DNA of 64,000 nucleotides from Hirundichthys speculiger (lineage: Eukaryota > Chordata > Actinopteri > Beloniformes > Exocoetidae). The notes under the pieces were generated by a model. The model worked only from the letters and a program-made list of their open reading frames with translations. It did no database searches and was not told where the DNA came from. A program made the translations under genes and the position numbers. How positions within the stretch are numbered: position 1 is the stretch's first letter; each line of letters starts with the position of its first letter. The DNA is taken from the NCBI GenBank assembly GCA_018398805.1, contig JAGFBZ010000342.1, positions 2,440,001-2,504,000 on the forward strand, given 5' to 3'. Positions 25,277 through 38,289 of this stretch are shown here, piece by piece.

Positions 25277-26154
25277 CAAAGTTATTATCATTTATGAAAA
25301 CGAACGAAAACTAGAATTGAAAAAAACATTTTTGTTAACTGAAATAAAATAAAAACGAGAGTTTTTAAAAAAACGATAACTGAAACTGTATTATAGGTTT
25401 ATAAAACAAACTAAAATGAACTATAATAATATCAAGAATGTCCTTCGTATTCGTATTTGTAAATTTTTTTGACATAAACGTTTTGGGATTTATATGAAAT
25501 CTATTAACTTCACTCTGCCGTATGACAACAACGGCAAAAACAGACAAACAAAAAACTAAAGTGATCAGCAGTGATGGCTGCGGCAAAAGTTGGGAGAAAG
25601 CGGCACAGACCTATTTGGGATTTCTTTGACTATGACTGTGTTAACGATAAAATAAGTGCCTTGTTGTAGAAGCAGGTGATACAATGTGTGGAATACTTCT
25701 CAAGGAGAAAAAAACCCACGAATCTGAAAGTCCATTTGAAAAGCTCGCACAAGAAGGCTAACCAAGACTAGCTGGATAAGCTAGCCTAAGCTAGCCCCCT
25801 GGAAAGAAGGCTAACCAAGACTACCTGGATAAGCTAGCCTAAGCTAGCCCCCTTGAAAGAGAAGCTAACCAAGACTAGCTGGATAAGATAGCCTAAGCTA
25901 GCCCCCTGGAAAGAAGGCTAACCAAGACTACCTGGATAAGCTAGCCTAAGCTAGCCCCCTGGAAAGAGAAGCTACAGCTGCAGGCCAGTCAGCGTTGGGA
26001 AGGAACGGGAGAAAACAGCAACTATAATGGACTGTTTCCATGGAGACCAGATAGCTGCTGGTCAGTAAATACGCAGGAACACCACAGGCGGGAAGACGCT
26101 TAAACTAAACTAAAAACTAAAACTAATGAAAAATCCAAAACTATTATAACCATG
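25277..26154 (+). mobile_element. hAT-like element, copy 1, with BED zinc-finger relic and 53-bp repeats
   Basis: It starts CAAAGTTATTATCA and ends CTATTATAACCATG, flanked by GTGCGCTG and GTGCACAG (6 of 8 match). An ATG near 25573 opens RHRPIWDFFDYDCV. Shifted frames then give CGILLKEK and KPTNLKVHLKSSHKKA, together the Trp/Phe, Cys and His layout of a BED zinc finger from a hAT transposase. Four tandem 53-bp units follow (25753-25970). The remaining transposase is absent. It is homologous to 34600-35594 in the opposite orientation. Confidence 0.8.
25753..25970. repeat. 53-bp minisatellite, four units
   Basis: Units begin GAAGGCTAACCAAGACTA and include the palindromic core AGCTAGCCTAAGCTAG. 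Starts are near 25753, 25806, 25861 and 25913. The homologous element at 34600-35594 has only two units. Confidence 0.9.
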
Positions 26155-26478
26155 GTGCACAGTCCTTGTGTGTAGCTGGTACGCAGAAGCATAAATCAGC
26201 CTTTTATTCTCAATAAAAGGAGCCCAGCTCATGAGTACTCCCTACTGCATTACTTAAAAATGATATCTCTTTTAAAATAGTGAGGAAAACATTTTAAAGT
26301 ATATAGATGCACTGTAATTTCAGATGGTGCGTTGCTCCTGTGCACGATGCTGCAAGCAGCTAATAATAAAAAAAAAAGAATATGTGACTAGATGGCCATT
26401 TATATTTCCAATCTATAATTGCTTGTTTCTGTAGATTGCACCCAGGCATCCTGCCCAGAAAACACTGTGCATTAATTA

Positions 26479-26775
<297 letters not shown>

Positions 26776-28766
26776 TCATCTCGGCGTGGTGGCCGTCCGG
26801 TCACGTCCGGCCGGATGGACCTGTGGATGAGATAACAGATGTGCCGGTGTCGCTCATTTGCTTCCCGGTCAGGGCACCAGTCCGTGTGCTGCAGGTATTA
26901 GCCACGCACAAACACCAGGGATAAGACCAGACCCAGATATCCAGGACACACACACGAGCGGCGCTTCTGAGTAGAAAATCCTCCCCGTACCTGACAAGCC
27001 CGGCTTAATGACTTTAATTAAAAAGCAAAACATCCCGTCCAGTGAGTTCAGGGAGATAAGTACAGAGTGGAGGTGAAATAAAGTCTGAAGTGTGAGGCGA
27101 CTTTGGAAACAGGACGGGAGGTTAAGAAGTTGGCCTCGCTTTGATGTCAAGTGTTCTGTAGAAATACAAAGTGTAACAATAAACTATTAAAATAAAGTCT
27201 CGGGCTTGGCTTTCATCTGGTTTTTCCTTCAAACTAACTTGGGATGGTTCAATAAAAAAAATAAATGAATCTCTGTCATCCTCTTTTTTGTTACAGATAC
27301 GGGCCGCCGAAAAGACAGATGATGGACTTTATTTCATAGTCCTCTGAACATTCGGGACTTCGCCTCTCCGCCTCTGATCTTTTCTGTTTGTTGTAGTGGA
27401 AATGAAACGGCAAGATGGATCACCGTGAACGAAGAGAGTTAATGAGGTGAGCGCTTCGGTGGGACACGAGCTGCTCCAGCAGACAACAGTTGAGTCAACA
27501 GACTGCGTAACGCTTCATTTAGTGCTATCAGTAGAATTTCCAAGTTTACCCTTAGTTTTCCCATCTGTCCATTATCGGTACATGCTTCATGGTATTTAGG
27601 GTCGGGGGGGGGTCTGCTGGAGCCTGTCCCAGTTGTCGGAATAGAGACATAACTAACCTCTGAAGAGTGCAAACGGGCAGGATGAGTAAGTCTGTTCATC
27701 GAGCCGACGCTCAGCTAACTGACTCAGCCTTCAGGTCCATGGGGCTCCGTGACTGCCCTGTGATGCTAACCGCCATTACCTCACATTCCCTGTGATCGAG
27801 TTTGTCAACACGTCCTCATTTCTGTTGTTGCTACTGAAAAGGCATTTGGAGCTACCTAAACCGAAACGAGGACCGCGGGAGCTCCCGTCGAACACCAGCG
27901 TGACCCGCAAGGAGTCGATGCTCGGTTCACTGACTACAGCCTTTGGGTCGTCTGCGTTTGCCAGAGCTGGGTTTGGGAAATGTTAGTCAGTTGGAAAAGG
28001 GTGACGACCGAACTGGAGGAGCTGCTGCCAACGAACCAGGTGCCGTTCTCTGGTTATTTAAGGTAGCAGCTTCTGTTCCGTTCATGAAGATGGATGCCGA
28101 CTGCTGCTTAGCAGCACTTCACAGCTAATTCACAGCTGGTCTGCTTTTTTTAATGAAAACACGTCTTGTTACATCTTTATTCACAGCTCAGAAGGACCCG
28201 CTTCCAGTTTGAGTCTGGCCAGGAAGTAGGTTTTGTTATAATTCCTCTGCTGACCACTAGGTGCACTAGGTGAAATAAACATGTGCACAGTCTGGTTAAA
28301 ACAAAAAACAACAACAACAACAACAAAAAAAAGTTTCGGTCTCTATAGTTAGTTTTCACATCCATGACAACTCTACAGGGGTAATTTGTTTTTCTACCAC
28401 ATCAGGTAAAATTACATAAGCATTATTTTGACTTCTGAGCTGTGAAAATCTAACGGAGGCTAGTCATATTTTAAAGAAAAATAGTACCAACAGATCACCA
28501 TGACTGGCTTAGCTAAGCAGCATTGCTAACCAAGTGTCAGCTACATGTAGTGGTCGTTTCTGATGTTGCCACCGAAACAAAATTGGAAACATGAAGTCCC
28601 TTTGTGGATGCCTGTTGGCATCTCTGCAGCTCCTCCAGTGTGGCTCAGGTGAAGGATCAACACGTAGGCTGATGACTTTAGGCTTGACCAACCGCAACGC
28701 ATGTATGCAGGGGAAGGACAGCCGGCAGTCGGTGAGTCCCAGCAGAGCTCTGCTAGTCCTCACTCG

Positions 28767-28793
28767 CTAACCCTAACCCTAACCCTAGCCCTG
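28767..28793. repeat. Short telomere-like array
   Basis: Three to four CTAACC units ending in CCCTAGCCCTG. Internal to an intron, not a chromosome end. Confidence 0.85.
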
Positions 28794-29468
28794 ACAGAAC
28801 CCGTGTCGGATGTTCTTTTGGTTGTGACATTTGAAATGACGGTGTTTGGACAGATTTAGTCAAAATGCATCCTGGCTTAGCAAAGCCGGCCAACTGAAAC
28901 TAGCTAACTTTTATTGATAATAAGGTGAGCGTGTTCCAGTCAGCCTGTCAGCACCGCTTGCTCCGCCTCTTTGCAACAGGGCACCCCAACATAGTACAAA
29001 GAAAACTGAGCTTTAAAATCACTCTGTAGAAAACCTATGTGATGTCGTGGAGGGATTGTCCAGTAATGATACGGTCTGCGCTCGAAAGTCAGGAGCATGT
29101 AGCTAAAGTGATGACAGCTGGCTATTAACCACAACCAGCCCCAAAGATGCAAATATTTACAGATTTATATGATCATAGCTGACGTGGAACATAAAAATTC
29201 ATCATCCTTACAGCTGTCATGGATGTAAAAACCAGATATGGAGACCAAACCCATTTATTTGAACCAGTAAATATGTAAATGTGTAAATATGTGTAGTTCT
29301 GCTGCAAGTTGGTCACTTGACCGACTTCCTCTTGGAGCTCCTTGTTGTCAGTCGATGAACTGCAGCTTGGCTGGGGAACACGGGTTTATACCGCAGCGTT
29401 GCAGCAAACCGGACTCGACTGATCTTTCAATCAGCTCTCTCGACTCTTCGATCCCCCTCTTCATGACT

Positions 29469-30479
29469 AGGGTTGGGAATCAAGAACCGGTTCCTGCAGA
29501 GAACCGGTTCTGTGTGTTTCAATTCCATGGAATAGTTTAGCAGTTTATCTAGCGATTCTCTTATCGATTCCAACCAGCACGAATCTTACGTAATTTACGC
29601 AAGTTACGCACCGTCAATTCCAGAAAGCACTTACGTGATTAAGTTACGTCGGTTTAGCACGCACATTGCAGTTGTAAACAACAATGGCGCCCACCAGGTT
29701 CAAACGCTCCAAAGTTTGGCTTCACTTCACCAAAGAAATATGGCAACAAGGCAACTAGCAGTCATTGTAAAGTGGACATAACAGCGTCGGGAGGGAACAC
29801 GGCTAACATGCAGAAACATTTGAACACACAACATGTGATAACGAGTGTCGTGTTTTTGACGCTTCGGACTGATGGATCTCAACCCAGCAGCAGTAGCCAA
29901 GTTAAGATCACCTCTGGCAACTCTGGTAAGTAGCTATCCCACTGCCTATGTGCTTCTTTGTAAAACACGCTATAACATTAACGCTATGCTATTAAACGAA
30001 TGCCTTCTGCATTACATTTAGAAGATGACCGTGACGAGAGAGAGAGTCTGGCTGGTTCAGAGGCTGGAAGACATGATTATTTTTCTGCAAAAGAATTATT
30101 AATTCTTCATAGTATTTGCAGATTTGCACTATGCACTGTTCCGTTGTATTTGATAGTATTTATCTTTCTTTATTATTATTTTTGAGTGCTTAGTTTTTTT
30201 CTATTAGGAAAAATCTGTTAGTAAAATGTTACACATTCTTGTGTATTTGCACAGTTACATATTACAACAGTTAACACGTTATCCAGGCTTTGGGCCTCTT
30301 TTGACCTCGCTGTTGAGTTTGTAAGGTCGTGACTTCTAAGTAAAAAAAATGTATGCTAATAAAACAGTTTGTTCTCCTTTTTCCCCAAATTAGAATCGAT
30401 AAGAGAATCGATAAAGAATCGAATTGTTAAACAGTATCGATAATGGAATCGGAAAAATCTTATCAATTCCCATCCCTAG
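29469..30479 (+). mobile_element. hAT element with exact 8-bp target duplication and BED-finger relic
   Basis: 1011 bp between identical octamers TCATGACT (29461-29468 and 30480-30487). The ends AGGGTTGGGAATC and GATTCC-like ..CCCATCCCTAG are inverted repeats. ATCGATAAGAGAATCGATAA subrepeats lie near the right end. Around 29684 the plus strand reads MAPTRFKRSKVWLHFTKE, then in shifted frames SLxSGHNSV and the NTANMQKHLNTQH-type histidine block. This is a ZBED-like BED zinc finger of the Ac/hAT group. The catalytic region is missing, so the copy is non-autonomous. Confidence 0.87.
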
Positions 30480-32680
30480 TCATGACTCATTTCCTCCCTT
30501 CGCCGCCTCTCTCTGCCCCCCACTCCACCCCACCCCCCGTCTCCCCCCAGGCTGTCATTACTTGTTTATATGATGTTGGACAAGATGTGCCCCCCCACCC
30601 CACCCCCCCGCCCTGTTTATGCACACTCAAACATAGCAACAGGGGAGAGCACACATGCACACAAACTCTCACACCATTATCATAATGTTGGCAGTGCTCG
30701 TCTGTCTGCAGAACAAGCCTCATCTACAATAGCAGATATGTTCACGGCTGTCGACGTGATAATGAAAAAGAAACAGAAGCCCATATGAAACTGTATTTCG
30801 CAAAGCCGATACGTAAATAAATTCACGCTGGTGAAAAGAATGAGGGAGGACCGCTACACGAGCCACACAAAACCACAGATCCATTTAGCACGAACCCGAA
30901 CACACACGCATATTCCCGCCCGGTAAATCACCGTGAGTGATTTTCCCATCAGGCTGCGATCCCTCTCCTGTGTCTACACTTTATCCAAAGTGCTCTCACA
31001 CATACTTTGCACTCCCGTATCGAGCCCCCCCCCCCCCCCCCCGCCGCCTCTGCCGGGTGCTGCTGAAAATAAAACCCCTCTATCTCTGTGTCACCTGCGC
31101 TGATAATATATTAACGCTGCAAACTCGTATTTGAAGACTTGAGAGCATAATCCTGTTAATAAAAACCTCTCTGCATCCATGACGGCGTCCGCTTGAGAAA
31201 ATCTAGAATTTTTTTTTTCTTTAGATGACGCTTGGACGACTAGAGTGCCATATCGTGTAGGTGTGACCTTGAAAAATCGACCGTTGGTCTCGGTTTGGTA
31301 GCAAAGAGCAAGATTGAAGGATTAAAAAAAGAACCCCTTGATGTGCAAGTGTAGAGGTAGTTGGCAGAAAGAGGAGTTTAAAAGAACAAAAAGGGCAATT
31401 AGAGAATAAGGCGACGATGTTGTTAAAAATGGAAATGATTTATGAGAATAGAAAGGTCCTCTGGCTGATGTACGTGCTGTAGTCTCTTCCCGCCTGTTTG
31501 ATGGAGGATGGAAGCTCGCGTCCTTGTTCTGTCTGGCCTCAGACTCACCTGTGGGCGTCGTTCGTTTTATTTCTGTTCAGCGTGGCCTTACGAAAAAAGA
31601 TAAATGCTCGATTTGAAAGCAGCTTTGAACAGACTTCAGATATATTAGCAGCAGTTGATGAGTGCGACTGCTGGCCGGGTCTCTCCAGGCGACCTGGTCC
31701 GGGCAGATGAGACGGACCCGACTGAAATAGACTCGCATGGAAAAGAGAAATCAAAGAGCGCGGCATCCCTCACCTGGGCCTTTCAGCTGGTTTGATCTAC
31801 CAGTCGGTCGAATTTTAATAATGCAGTAATTGCATGTCTTCTGTGCCCCTGATTGAATGTAGATGAGATGTGGAGATGAGCGTCGGGGAACATTCGTGCT
31901 CAGGTTGTAATGATACCGCGGTGGGAGTTGTTAGTGGGCGTCTGGTCTAAAACCCACCAGGACCGACCTGCTCCTCCGTCCTTCCAGCTACATTTACAGA
32001 TTAAACTTTAAAAGTTAGTCTGAAAACCGGAAAAAAGTTTGACTCATTTCAGTTTTTGCTTTTCTGGTTTATCTTTAATTTATGCACCACAATTTGGCAA
32101 AATTAGCTTCTCCCTTGTACTGATGACCTAATATGTGCCGTTGTGTTAACATTTTATTGACTATAAATGTGTTAGAACACGTTAAACATGAAGACGAGTT
32201 GATTCAGAATCAGCTTCTTCTTCACCAGTAACTTGTCCGTACATTCCCATAATGCTTTCTGGTCAATGTGATTCCCCGTAGAAGCTGAGCGTCTCGACGG
32301 TCATTGGCTTAAATGTCAGTGTCGTCCCGACCCCCCGGACTCTCCGGGTCTCTGGGAGGTGATGGAGCTGTGGGTTAACCTCGACTGGTCTGGACGCTGA
32401 TCAGTCCGCATGGTGATTGGAGGAAAAGCTGAATGCAGTTTGGACTGACAGGTTTTCCAGATGTATTTATTGTCACGTCTCATGCACGATTTCAGTCCCA
32501 TCGCGGATTTTGCATGCGAAGTCTAATGACAAGCAGCGACCATTTGTCGATCTAGAGCTGAAAACGATGGAGGCTGCTCTACAGGCTGTGTTTATTTGAT
32601 TTGTTCCCTATCTTGTAGAAACGTGCACCGCCAGAGTGGTGCTTCCTAAACATCTGGGTCCTGCGGATCGACAAGCTGAT

Positions 32681-33121
32681 TAGGGCTGTAGCGATACGCT
32701 AATCTCACGATACGATACAATACACGATATTCAGCTCACGATATGATATATATCGATATTCATCTTACAATACATTTACCTCATTTTCCAAAAGATTTTA
32801 AAGGGACAAAGTGATCTGGTGACATCTTGTGAGTGTTCCAATGACTTTGTTTGAATTAATTGAACTGAAAGCATCAATTACACATTATATGGCTGACAGG
32901 CAGCTTGTAAATGCTGGACAAGATGAATAAAAGACTTGTTGAGAAAAATAGTTTCATTTATTTAAACAGTGCAAATTGTTGCTTGCAAGCTTTTAAAGGC
33001 GGGACACGGGGGTTTTGGAAGATGCTTAGAATATCTATATATCAGCGGCTGAAAAATGGATACTCGATACTTGATAAAATATTGATATATATCTCAGAAT
33101 CGATAAAATCGTTCAGCTCTC
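32681..33121 (-). mobile_element. hAT-like MITE, copy 1 (inverse of 41791-42220)
   Basis: Begins TAGGGCTGTAGCGATACG and ends CGTTCAGCTCTC. Over its length it is closely similar to the reverse complement of 41791-42220, including AAAGGGACAAAGTGAT and TGTTGCTTGCAAGC-like blocks. No clear target duplication remains here. Confidence 0.78.
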
Positions 33122-34502
33122 CACGAAGGTCTCACGTGAACGACATTTTAACTCTGTTCATGGTATTTTACCCTACATGAGCTGGTTAATCACCCTTTAG
33201 AAAAGTGTTTATTTAACCCTCGGACAGTGGTTCCCATGATGACTCTGGGTGAGAGTCTTCAAAATCATTTTTGATTGCAGGGGGACGACTCCTCACATCT
33301 TTATCTATAATTGCTTGTTTTAAGACTATGAATGGAAACTAATTTAATGCAGTTTTTCTGTTAATGAAAGCGTAATGTGATTGTGGGAGTATTTCATTTC
33401 TGCAACCTCTTTCTAAACGTTCTAAAAGTCTGATTTATTTTCTCCAAATTGTGAACGACTAAATCAGTACGGATGAGCTGGTTTCCACGTTAAACACTGA
33501 ACTGTTTTCAGGCAACACAGCAGGATTGATGTCTTTCCTTTTAAAAATTGTTTTATGCCGGTCAGGTAACTGATGTAATTGTGAGCTGTCTTTTTGATTT
33601 TTTTTATTAAATAATTAGGTCATTTTCATGCAAACCTGCATTTTTGTACAGCACAGCCACCAGTTAGAGAAATCAATGAGAGCTGCAGTATTAATGCAGC
33701 CGGAGACGGTCGAGGACATCTTAAAGGTCAGATGCAGCTGTCAAGCTAGTCGCTGAAGAGAGAGACTCCACAAATCTGTACGCTGCATCTTTAAGAAAGA
33801 TTAAAATTTAAGATATTTTGACCTCAGCTGCTTCATCTGCAACCATTCTTTCTCCCCTGACATCCTCGAAATGACATAAACGGTTCCTTATTGTTAGAAT
33901 GACAGTCGGTCCTCTGGAGAATATCAGAGGAGCTGTTTTTGTCTCAGCTGTGGGCCGCGGCGTTTGACTGACGGCGGCTGACAGCCCGCCACGGCAGCCG
34001 CGGCGCCTCAGGGACGGGGAGACAAAGCAAACATAATTATGCCGCGGCCTGCGTGTCACGGGAGCGCTGTGTGTAGTTAGCAGTGAATCTGGAGAGGGAT
34101 GACCACGCCAGGATGTGCCAGGACCAAAGTGACATTTGCAAATGCATTAACATGCTGTTTTATAAGAGCTGCAGCTGCTGAGAGATTAATTAGGCCTCCA
34201 GCCTGCAAACTAATGCTGGCAGTGTCCTCTTTGCTGGTAAATGCTTGTCTGGTGGCTCATTGAACAAGCTGAGACGCTGGGAAGGTACTGTAGATAAAAA
34301 CAGGACAGCCAATGGGGGGTTTTTACATGTTCATGTCCCCAGTAGCTGCCTCCTCTGTCTATGGCAGAACCAAGAAACCACTGCTTTTTATGCAGGATTT
34401 GATTTGGCTGCATCAAAATAATCTCTTTGACATTATTCCATCCAGGTTTTCTGCAGAAATCCAAGGAATCAATGCAAAACTGAGAGTTGTCTTTTGTCAC
34501 TT

Positions 34503-34599
34503 ATGCTCTTATGGACTCTCTCGTAGAGATGAGGGGTGAGAAGCTCAGCAATCCAAGAGGGACTCGGAGTAGAGCAGCTGCTTCGCCACATCAAGAGGA
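34503..34599 (+). mobile_element. LINE-type repeat, left piece (split by a hAT insertion)
   Basis: Matches part of a very common teleost repeat with the wording 'gagatgaggggtgagaagctcag..catcgagagga' (here GAGGGGTGAGAAGCTCAGC and CTTCGCCACATCAAGAGGA). It resumes at 35595 after the inserted element. Confidence 0.6.
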
Positions 34600-35594
34600 T
34601 TTTCCATTAATTTTAGTTTTTATTTAGTTTTTCCAAATTCAGTTAGTTTTGATTCATTTTTAGAGCAGTTTTGCTAGTTTTATTAATTTTTGTTTTGAAA
34701 TACATAGTTTTAGTTTAGTTTTTATTAGTTTCAGTGTTAGTTTTAGTTTTATTTTGTAAATTAGGGTTGTAATTTTGGTTCGAGTGAAGCAGTGAACTTT
34801 TTGAAGGCTATCGAATCACATAGTCCTGTTTACATTCCGGTCTCAATAAACATATTTATCAATGCGTCTTCCCTCTTGTGGTGTTCCTGCGTATTTACTG
34901 ACCAGCAGCTATCTGGTCTCCATGGAAACAGTCCATTATAGTTACTGTTTTCTCCCGTTCCTTCCCAACGCTGACTGGCCTGCAGATGTAGCTTCTCTTT
35001 CCAGGGGGCTAGCTTAGGCTAGCTTATCCAGCTAGTCTTGGTTAGCCTTCTTTCCAGAGGGCTAGCTTAGGCTAGCTTATCCAGCTAGTCTTGGTTAGCC
35101 TTCTTGTGTGAGCTTTTCAAATGGACTTTCAGATTCGTGGGTTTTTTTTCTCCTTGAGAAGTATTTCACACATTGTATCACCTGCTTCTACAACAAGGGA
35201 CTTATTTTTATCATTAACGCAGTCATAGTCAAAGAAATCCCAAATAGGACTGTGTCGCTTTCTCCCAACTTTTGCCGCAACCATCACTGCTAATCAACGC
35301 TTTTTAAAAAAATTTTTTTTATGGTTGTTGTTGTTGTACGGCGGAGCGAAGTTAGTAGATTTCAAACGTTTATGAGAAAAAAATACAAACATGAAAACGA
35401 AGGACTTTCTGGACATTATTATAGATAATTTTAGTTCGTTTTATAAACACATAATACAGTTTCAGTTAGTTATCGTTTTTTAAAAAACTCTCGTTTTTAT
35501 TTTATTTCAGTTAACGAAAATGTATTTTCAATCCTAGTTTTCGTTATTATTTTGTTTTTTGTTTTCGTTATTATCGTTAAGGATAATAACCTTG
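34600..35594 (-). mobile_element. hAT-like element, copy 2, nested in a LINE-type repeat
   Basis: Reverse-orientation homologue of 25277-26154, ending GGATAATAACCTTG. It shares the BED-finger relic on the minus strand, the flanking GTCTCCATGGAAACAGTCC block and the 53-bp repeats, here only two units (35001-35104). Its left terminal repeat looks truncated. Both sides continue as one LINE-type repeat, so this insertion came second. Confidence 0.75.
35001..35104. repeat. 53-bp minisatellite, two units
   Basis: Same unit as 25753-25970 in reverse complement, with AGGGGGCTAGCTTAGGCTAG at each unit start. Confidence 0.88.
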
Positions 35595-35760
35595 CTATGG
35601 ACTCCTTCCTGGGGAGGTGTTTCGAGCGTGTCCAACCGGTATAAGACCCTACGGACGATGCAGGGCGCGCTGAAAAGGTCATGTTTCTCGAGTGGTCTGG
35701 GAAAAGGAGGTCAGAGCCTCTGGGATAAGCCGAAGATAATGGATGGATATTTATTACCTA
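35595..35760 (+). mobile_element. LINE-type repeat, right piece
   Basis: Continues the repeat broken at 34599: CTCCTTCCTGGGGAGGTGTT, GCGTGTCCAACCGGTA, CGGACGATGCAGGGCGCGCT, then TCTGGGATAAGCCGAAGATA and a GATGGATA tail. This is the familiar 3' part of an abundant fish retroposon, diverged and shortened. Class not determined. Confidence 0.65.
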
Positions 35761-36180
35761 GATTGGTTTAACTGTTTGATTGTCAGCAGCTAAATGGAGT
35801 CCAAGGCAAATTTCAATAAGCAGATAGTATATCGTATCATATAGACAAATAGACGATATATTTGGGGTTTTGAGGATCGTCAAAGCCACTCTATGTAGTA
35901 ATACCACTTATGACCACACGGGGGCAACATCTCACAAAATGGTTAAAGTCTCAGTTCCTGGTGTAAAAGTGGGACAAAGTGGCGTTACAACACATGTCGA
36001 GCTTTTACAGCTTGTTAGCACAATGTTGTCGGTAGCTGTTTTTGTGATCACAGCCGACCAGTACGCTCCCATGTGGTCAGAAGTGGTAATGCTACATAGA
36101 GTGGCTTTAAACCCGAGACAGTCCCTTAAAATGATTTCAGGATTGAGTTCAACACACACACGGTCCTGCGCGCAACTCAC

Positions 36181-36342
36181 TCAAGGACGTCTCGGTTGAA
36201 GGGCTTCTTGCTGTTTCCCAGGAACTCTCCGATCATCTGTCGGCTCAGGCCCTTCCTCTGCAGCAGGAAGTGGGCGACGCCGATGGGTGTGTCTGGGATG
36301 AATCCGCGTGAGATCAGGAACTGGAGGCCCTTGTCAGGGTTT
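36181..36342 (-). CDS. iqsec3: IQSEC3 exon C: Sec7 domain, N-terminal part
   Basis: A 162-nt exon with acceptor TTTGTTTGTCACAG and donor TTGA|GTGAGT. One leading base completes a Val codon with exon B; 53 codons follow; the last two bases (GA) join the first C of exon D to give Asp. The protein reads [20 protein letters not shown] then [20 protein letters not shown], the highly conserved N-terminal half of the IQSEC Sec7 domain (helical region before the catalytic loop). The end reads [13 protein letters not shown], where the mammalian proteins, as I recall, have Gln instead of Pro. Frame is intact. Inverted copies of a hAT-like repeat lie on either side of this exon, at 32681-33121 and 41791-42220. 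Confidence 0.95.
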
Positions 36343-37095
36343 CTGTGACAAACAAAAGAGAAGCAAAATGAAATTGTGTCCTGCGATATTAAACTCCAAT
36401 GCTCCCGTAACACAAAATCTGATACGCATGAATGACAGTTAACAGGCAGTAGTAACTGCTGCTGTTCATAACCTCAGGTATTATTACTTGACGTTAGATG
36501 CATATAAATGAAACAGATGAGAACCAAACAATGCAAAGCAAAGCTACAGAATATCTTTTGTATTTTATATGCTCTTCTGTTAAGATCGTCATTGGCTCAG
36601 GTTTCCGTTAGTTCTGGTTTAACTGTTTATTCCATTACAACCTCTATTCTGATTGTCTTGTTTTCCTTTATGAAGCCTCTGTTATTTCAAAGTTTTATGT
36701 CAAGTTTTATTTTGAAAGCCCGTTTCCCCTTTAGTGAGTTTTGGGCCGTGAGTTTGGTAGTCTTGGCTCTACTCAAGCCCACCTTTATTATGTTTTTAAT
36801 TTTATGAAGCATCCTTCAATCAGCTCTAGAAGCTCCAGAACAGATCCAGCCTTTCTAAGTTTGTTTTCTAAGCCATTTGCTGCGATGCTGCCACTCCAAC
36901 ACATGACATTGAAGCTACGCAACATCTTGTTCCTTGTTGCTTCTCCAGTCACTTATCCAGGTAAACGCTGAAACGTTTATAGTCTCAGAGTCTCAGGATC
37001 ATTTATATAGTATAGTATTTATGTAGCAACTCACAGCTGCTACATTCCCTAGAAGCAGCGTGATTGAGAAAGGTTCTCAGGCATGCCAGTCATGA

Positions 37096-37096
<1 letters not shown>

Positions 37097-37141
<45 letters not shown>
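37097..37141. repeat. Poly(C) run of 45 bases
   Basis: Forty-five consecutive C on the plus strand (G on the transcribed iqsec3 strand). The length in the assembly may be inexact. Confidence 0.95.
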
Positions 37142-38289
37142 AGGCCACATCAGGGCCAAAAGCCTGGACCTGAAAAAATACGATCTGCATCTGAAAACAT
37201 AAAATTTCTAACTGAGAGAAAAAAAAAAGATGAGAAAACGAGAGTGAAAAGTAAAAGTAAATAATTGATTCAAAAGAGTTCAAGAATTGAATCACAATTA
37301 AGTTGAAAAAAGCTTTTCCTGATTTTTTTTTTTTGTATTTCATATTGTATTTTACGAAGTTGAATATCAAAACTTAAATTTTAGTTTCAAACGTTACTTT
37401 TTGATAATTAAAAAAAAAGAAAAACTTAACAAAACTAGTGTCCCTGATTCAGCTCCATACCTCCCTTGCCAGTCCGTTGTCATTTTGCTGTAGTGTTGCT
37501 ATTATTCTACCAATGTTTGTTGTGTGTGTTGTGCATATATACACGGTGTGGATTGCAGATTAGAAAACAGTGATTAAAATACACAGGTAAGACTCTCCTC
37601 TGTGTTACAGTATTCAGTAACAATTATTTATTAACGTAGACAACATGGCTATATATTGCCAGAAGCAGATGCACTGGGACACAAGCATCAAGTTTATTAT
37701 TATTTGCAGAGCTGATGCTCATCTCAAGGTGTGTGGGCTGTAGTGGGATAAGTCAAGAATGGAAGATTATTTATGTCAAGTAAAGAGCGTACAACGCTTG
37801 AGCAAAACCACAGGATGACTGAAAGTTTACCGGTTATAAAGTAATTAAAATTCTGAAAATGATAGCAGACTTCTTCATACCACTCCTGAGTGATCAGGGT
37901 CTCACACAGCAGCACTGCAACAACGCTCGACCACAGGTGTTTCTGATCTACCTTCTTCAGCCCAAAAACAACCAAATATCTTCCTGCTCACTACAACGTG
38001 TGCATTGAAACAGTCCCCACCCATACGTACGTTTTCATTGGTTAGCGCTAGCAGTGTCGCCACAATTTGATTGGCTGACGCTGAAGAGTGAAAAGTTGAG
38101 AGTTGATTACGGGATAACTTTTACATTAGATGTCATTCCTGAAACAACCCTCCACGTTTATCCAGGTGTAGGACTGGTACTACCAGACCCCTTATGGGTT
38201 GGGATTTTTGCAATTTGATGGCGGGGCAATGCGCTTACAGATACACAACGCAAGAAGAACTCATGGCATTGGGACTAAACAGGTTTTAA

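Noticed and set aside
25753..25970. CRISPR-like array of spaced repeats
   Set aside because: Whole 53-bp units repeat in tandem without unique spacers, inside a transposon of a vertebrate genome.
37064..37264. Pro-rich open frame
   Set aside because: Made only by the poly(C) run; no other protein-like feature.
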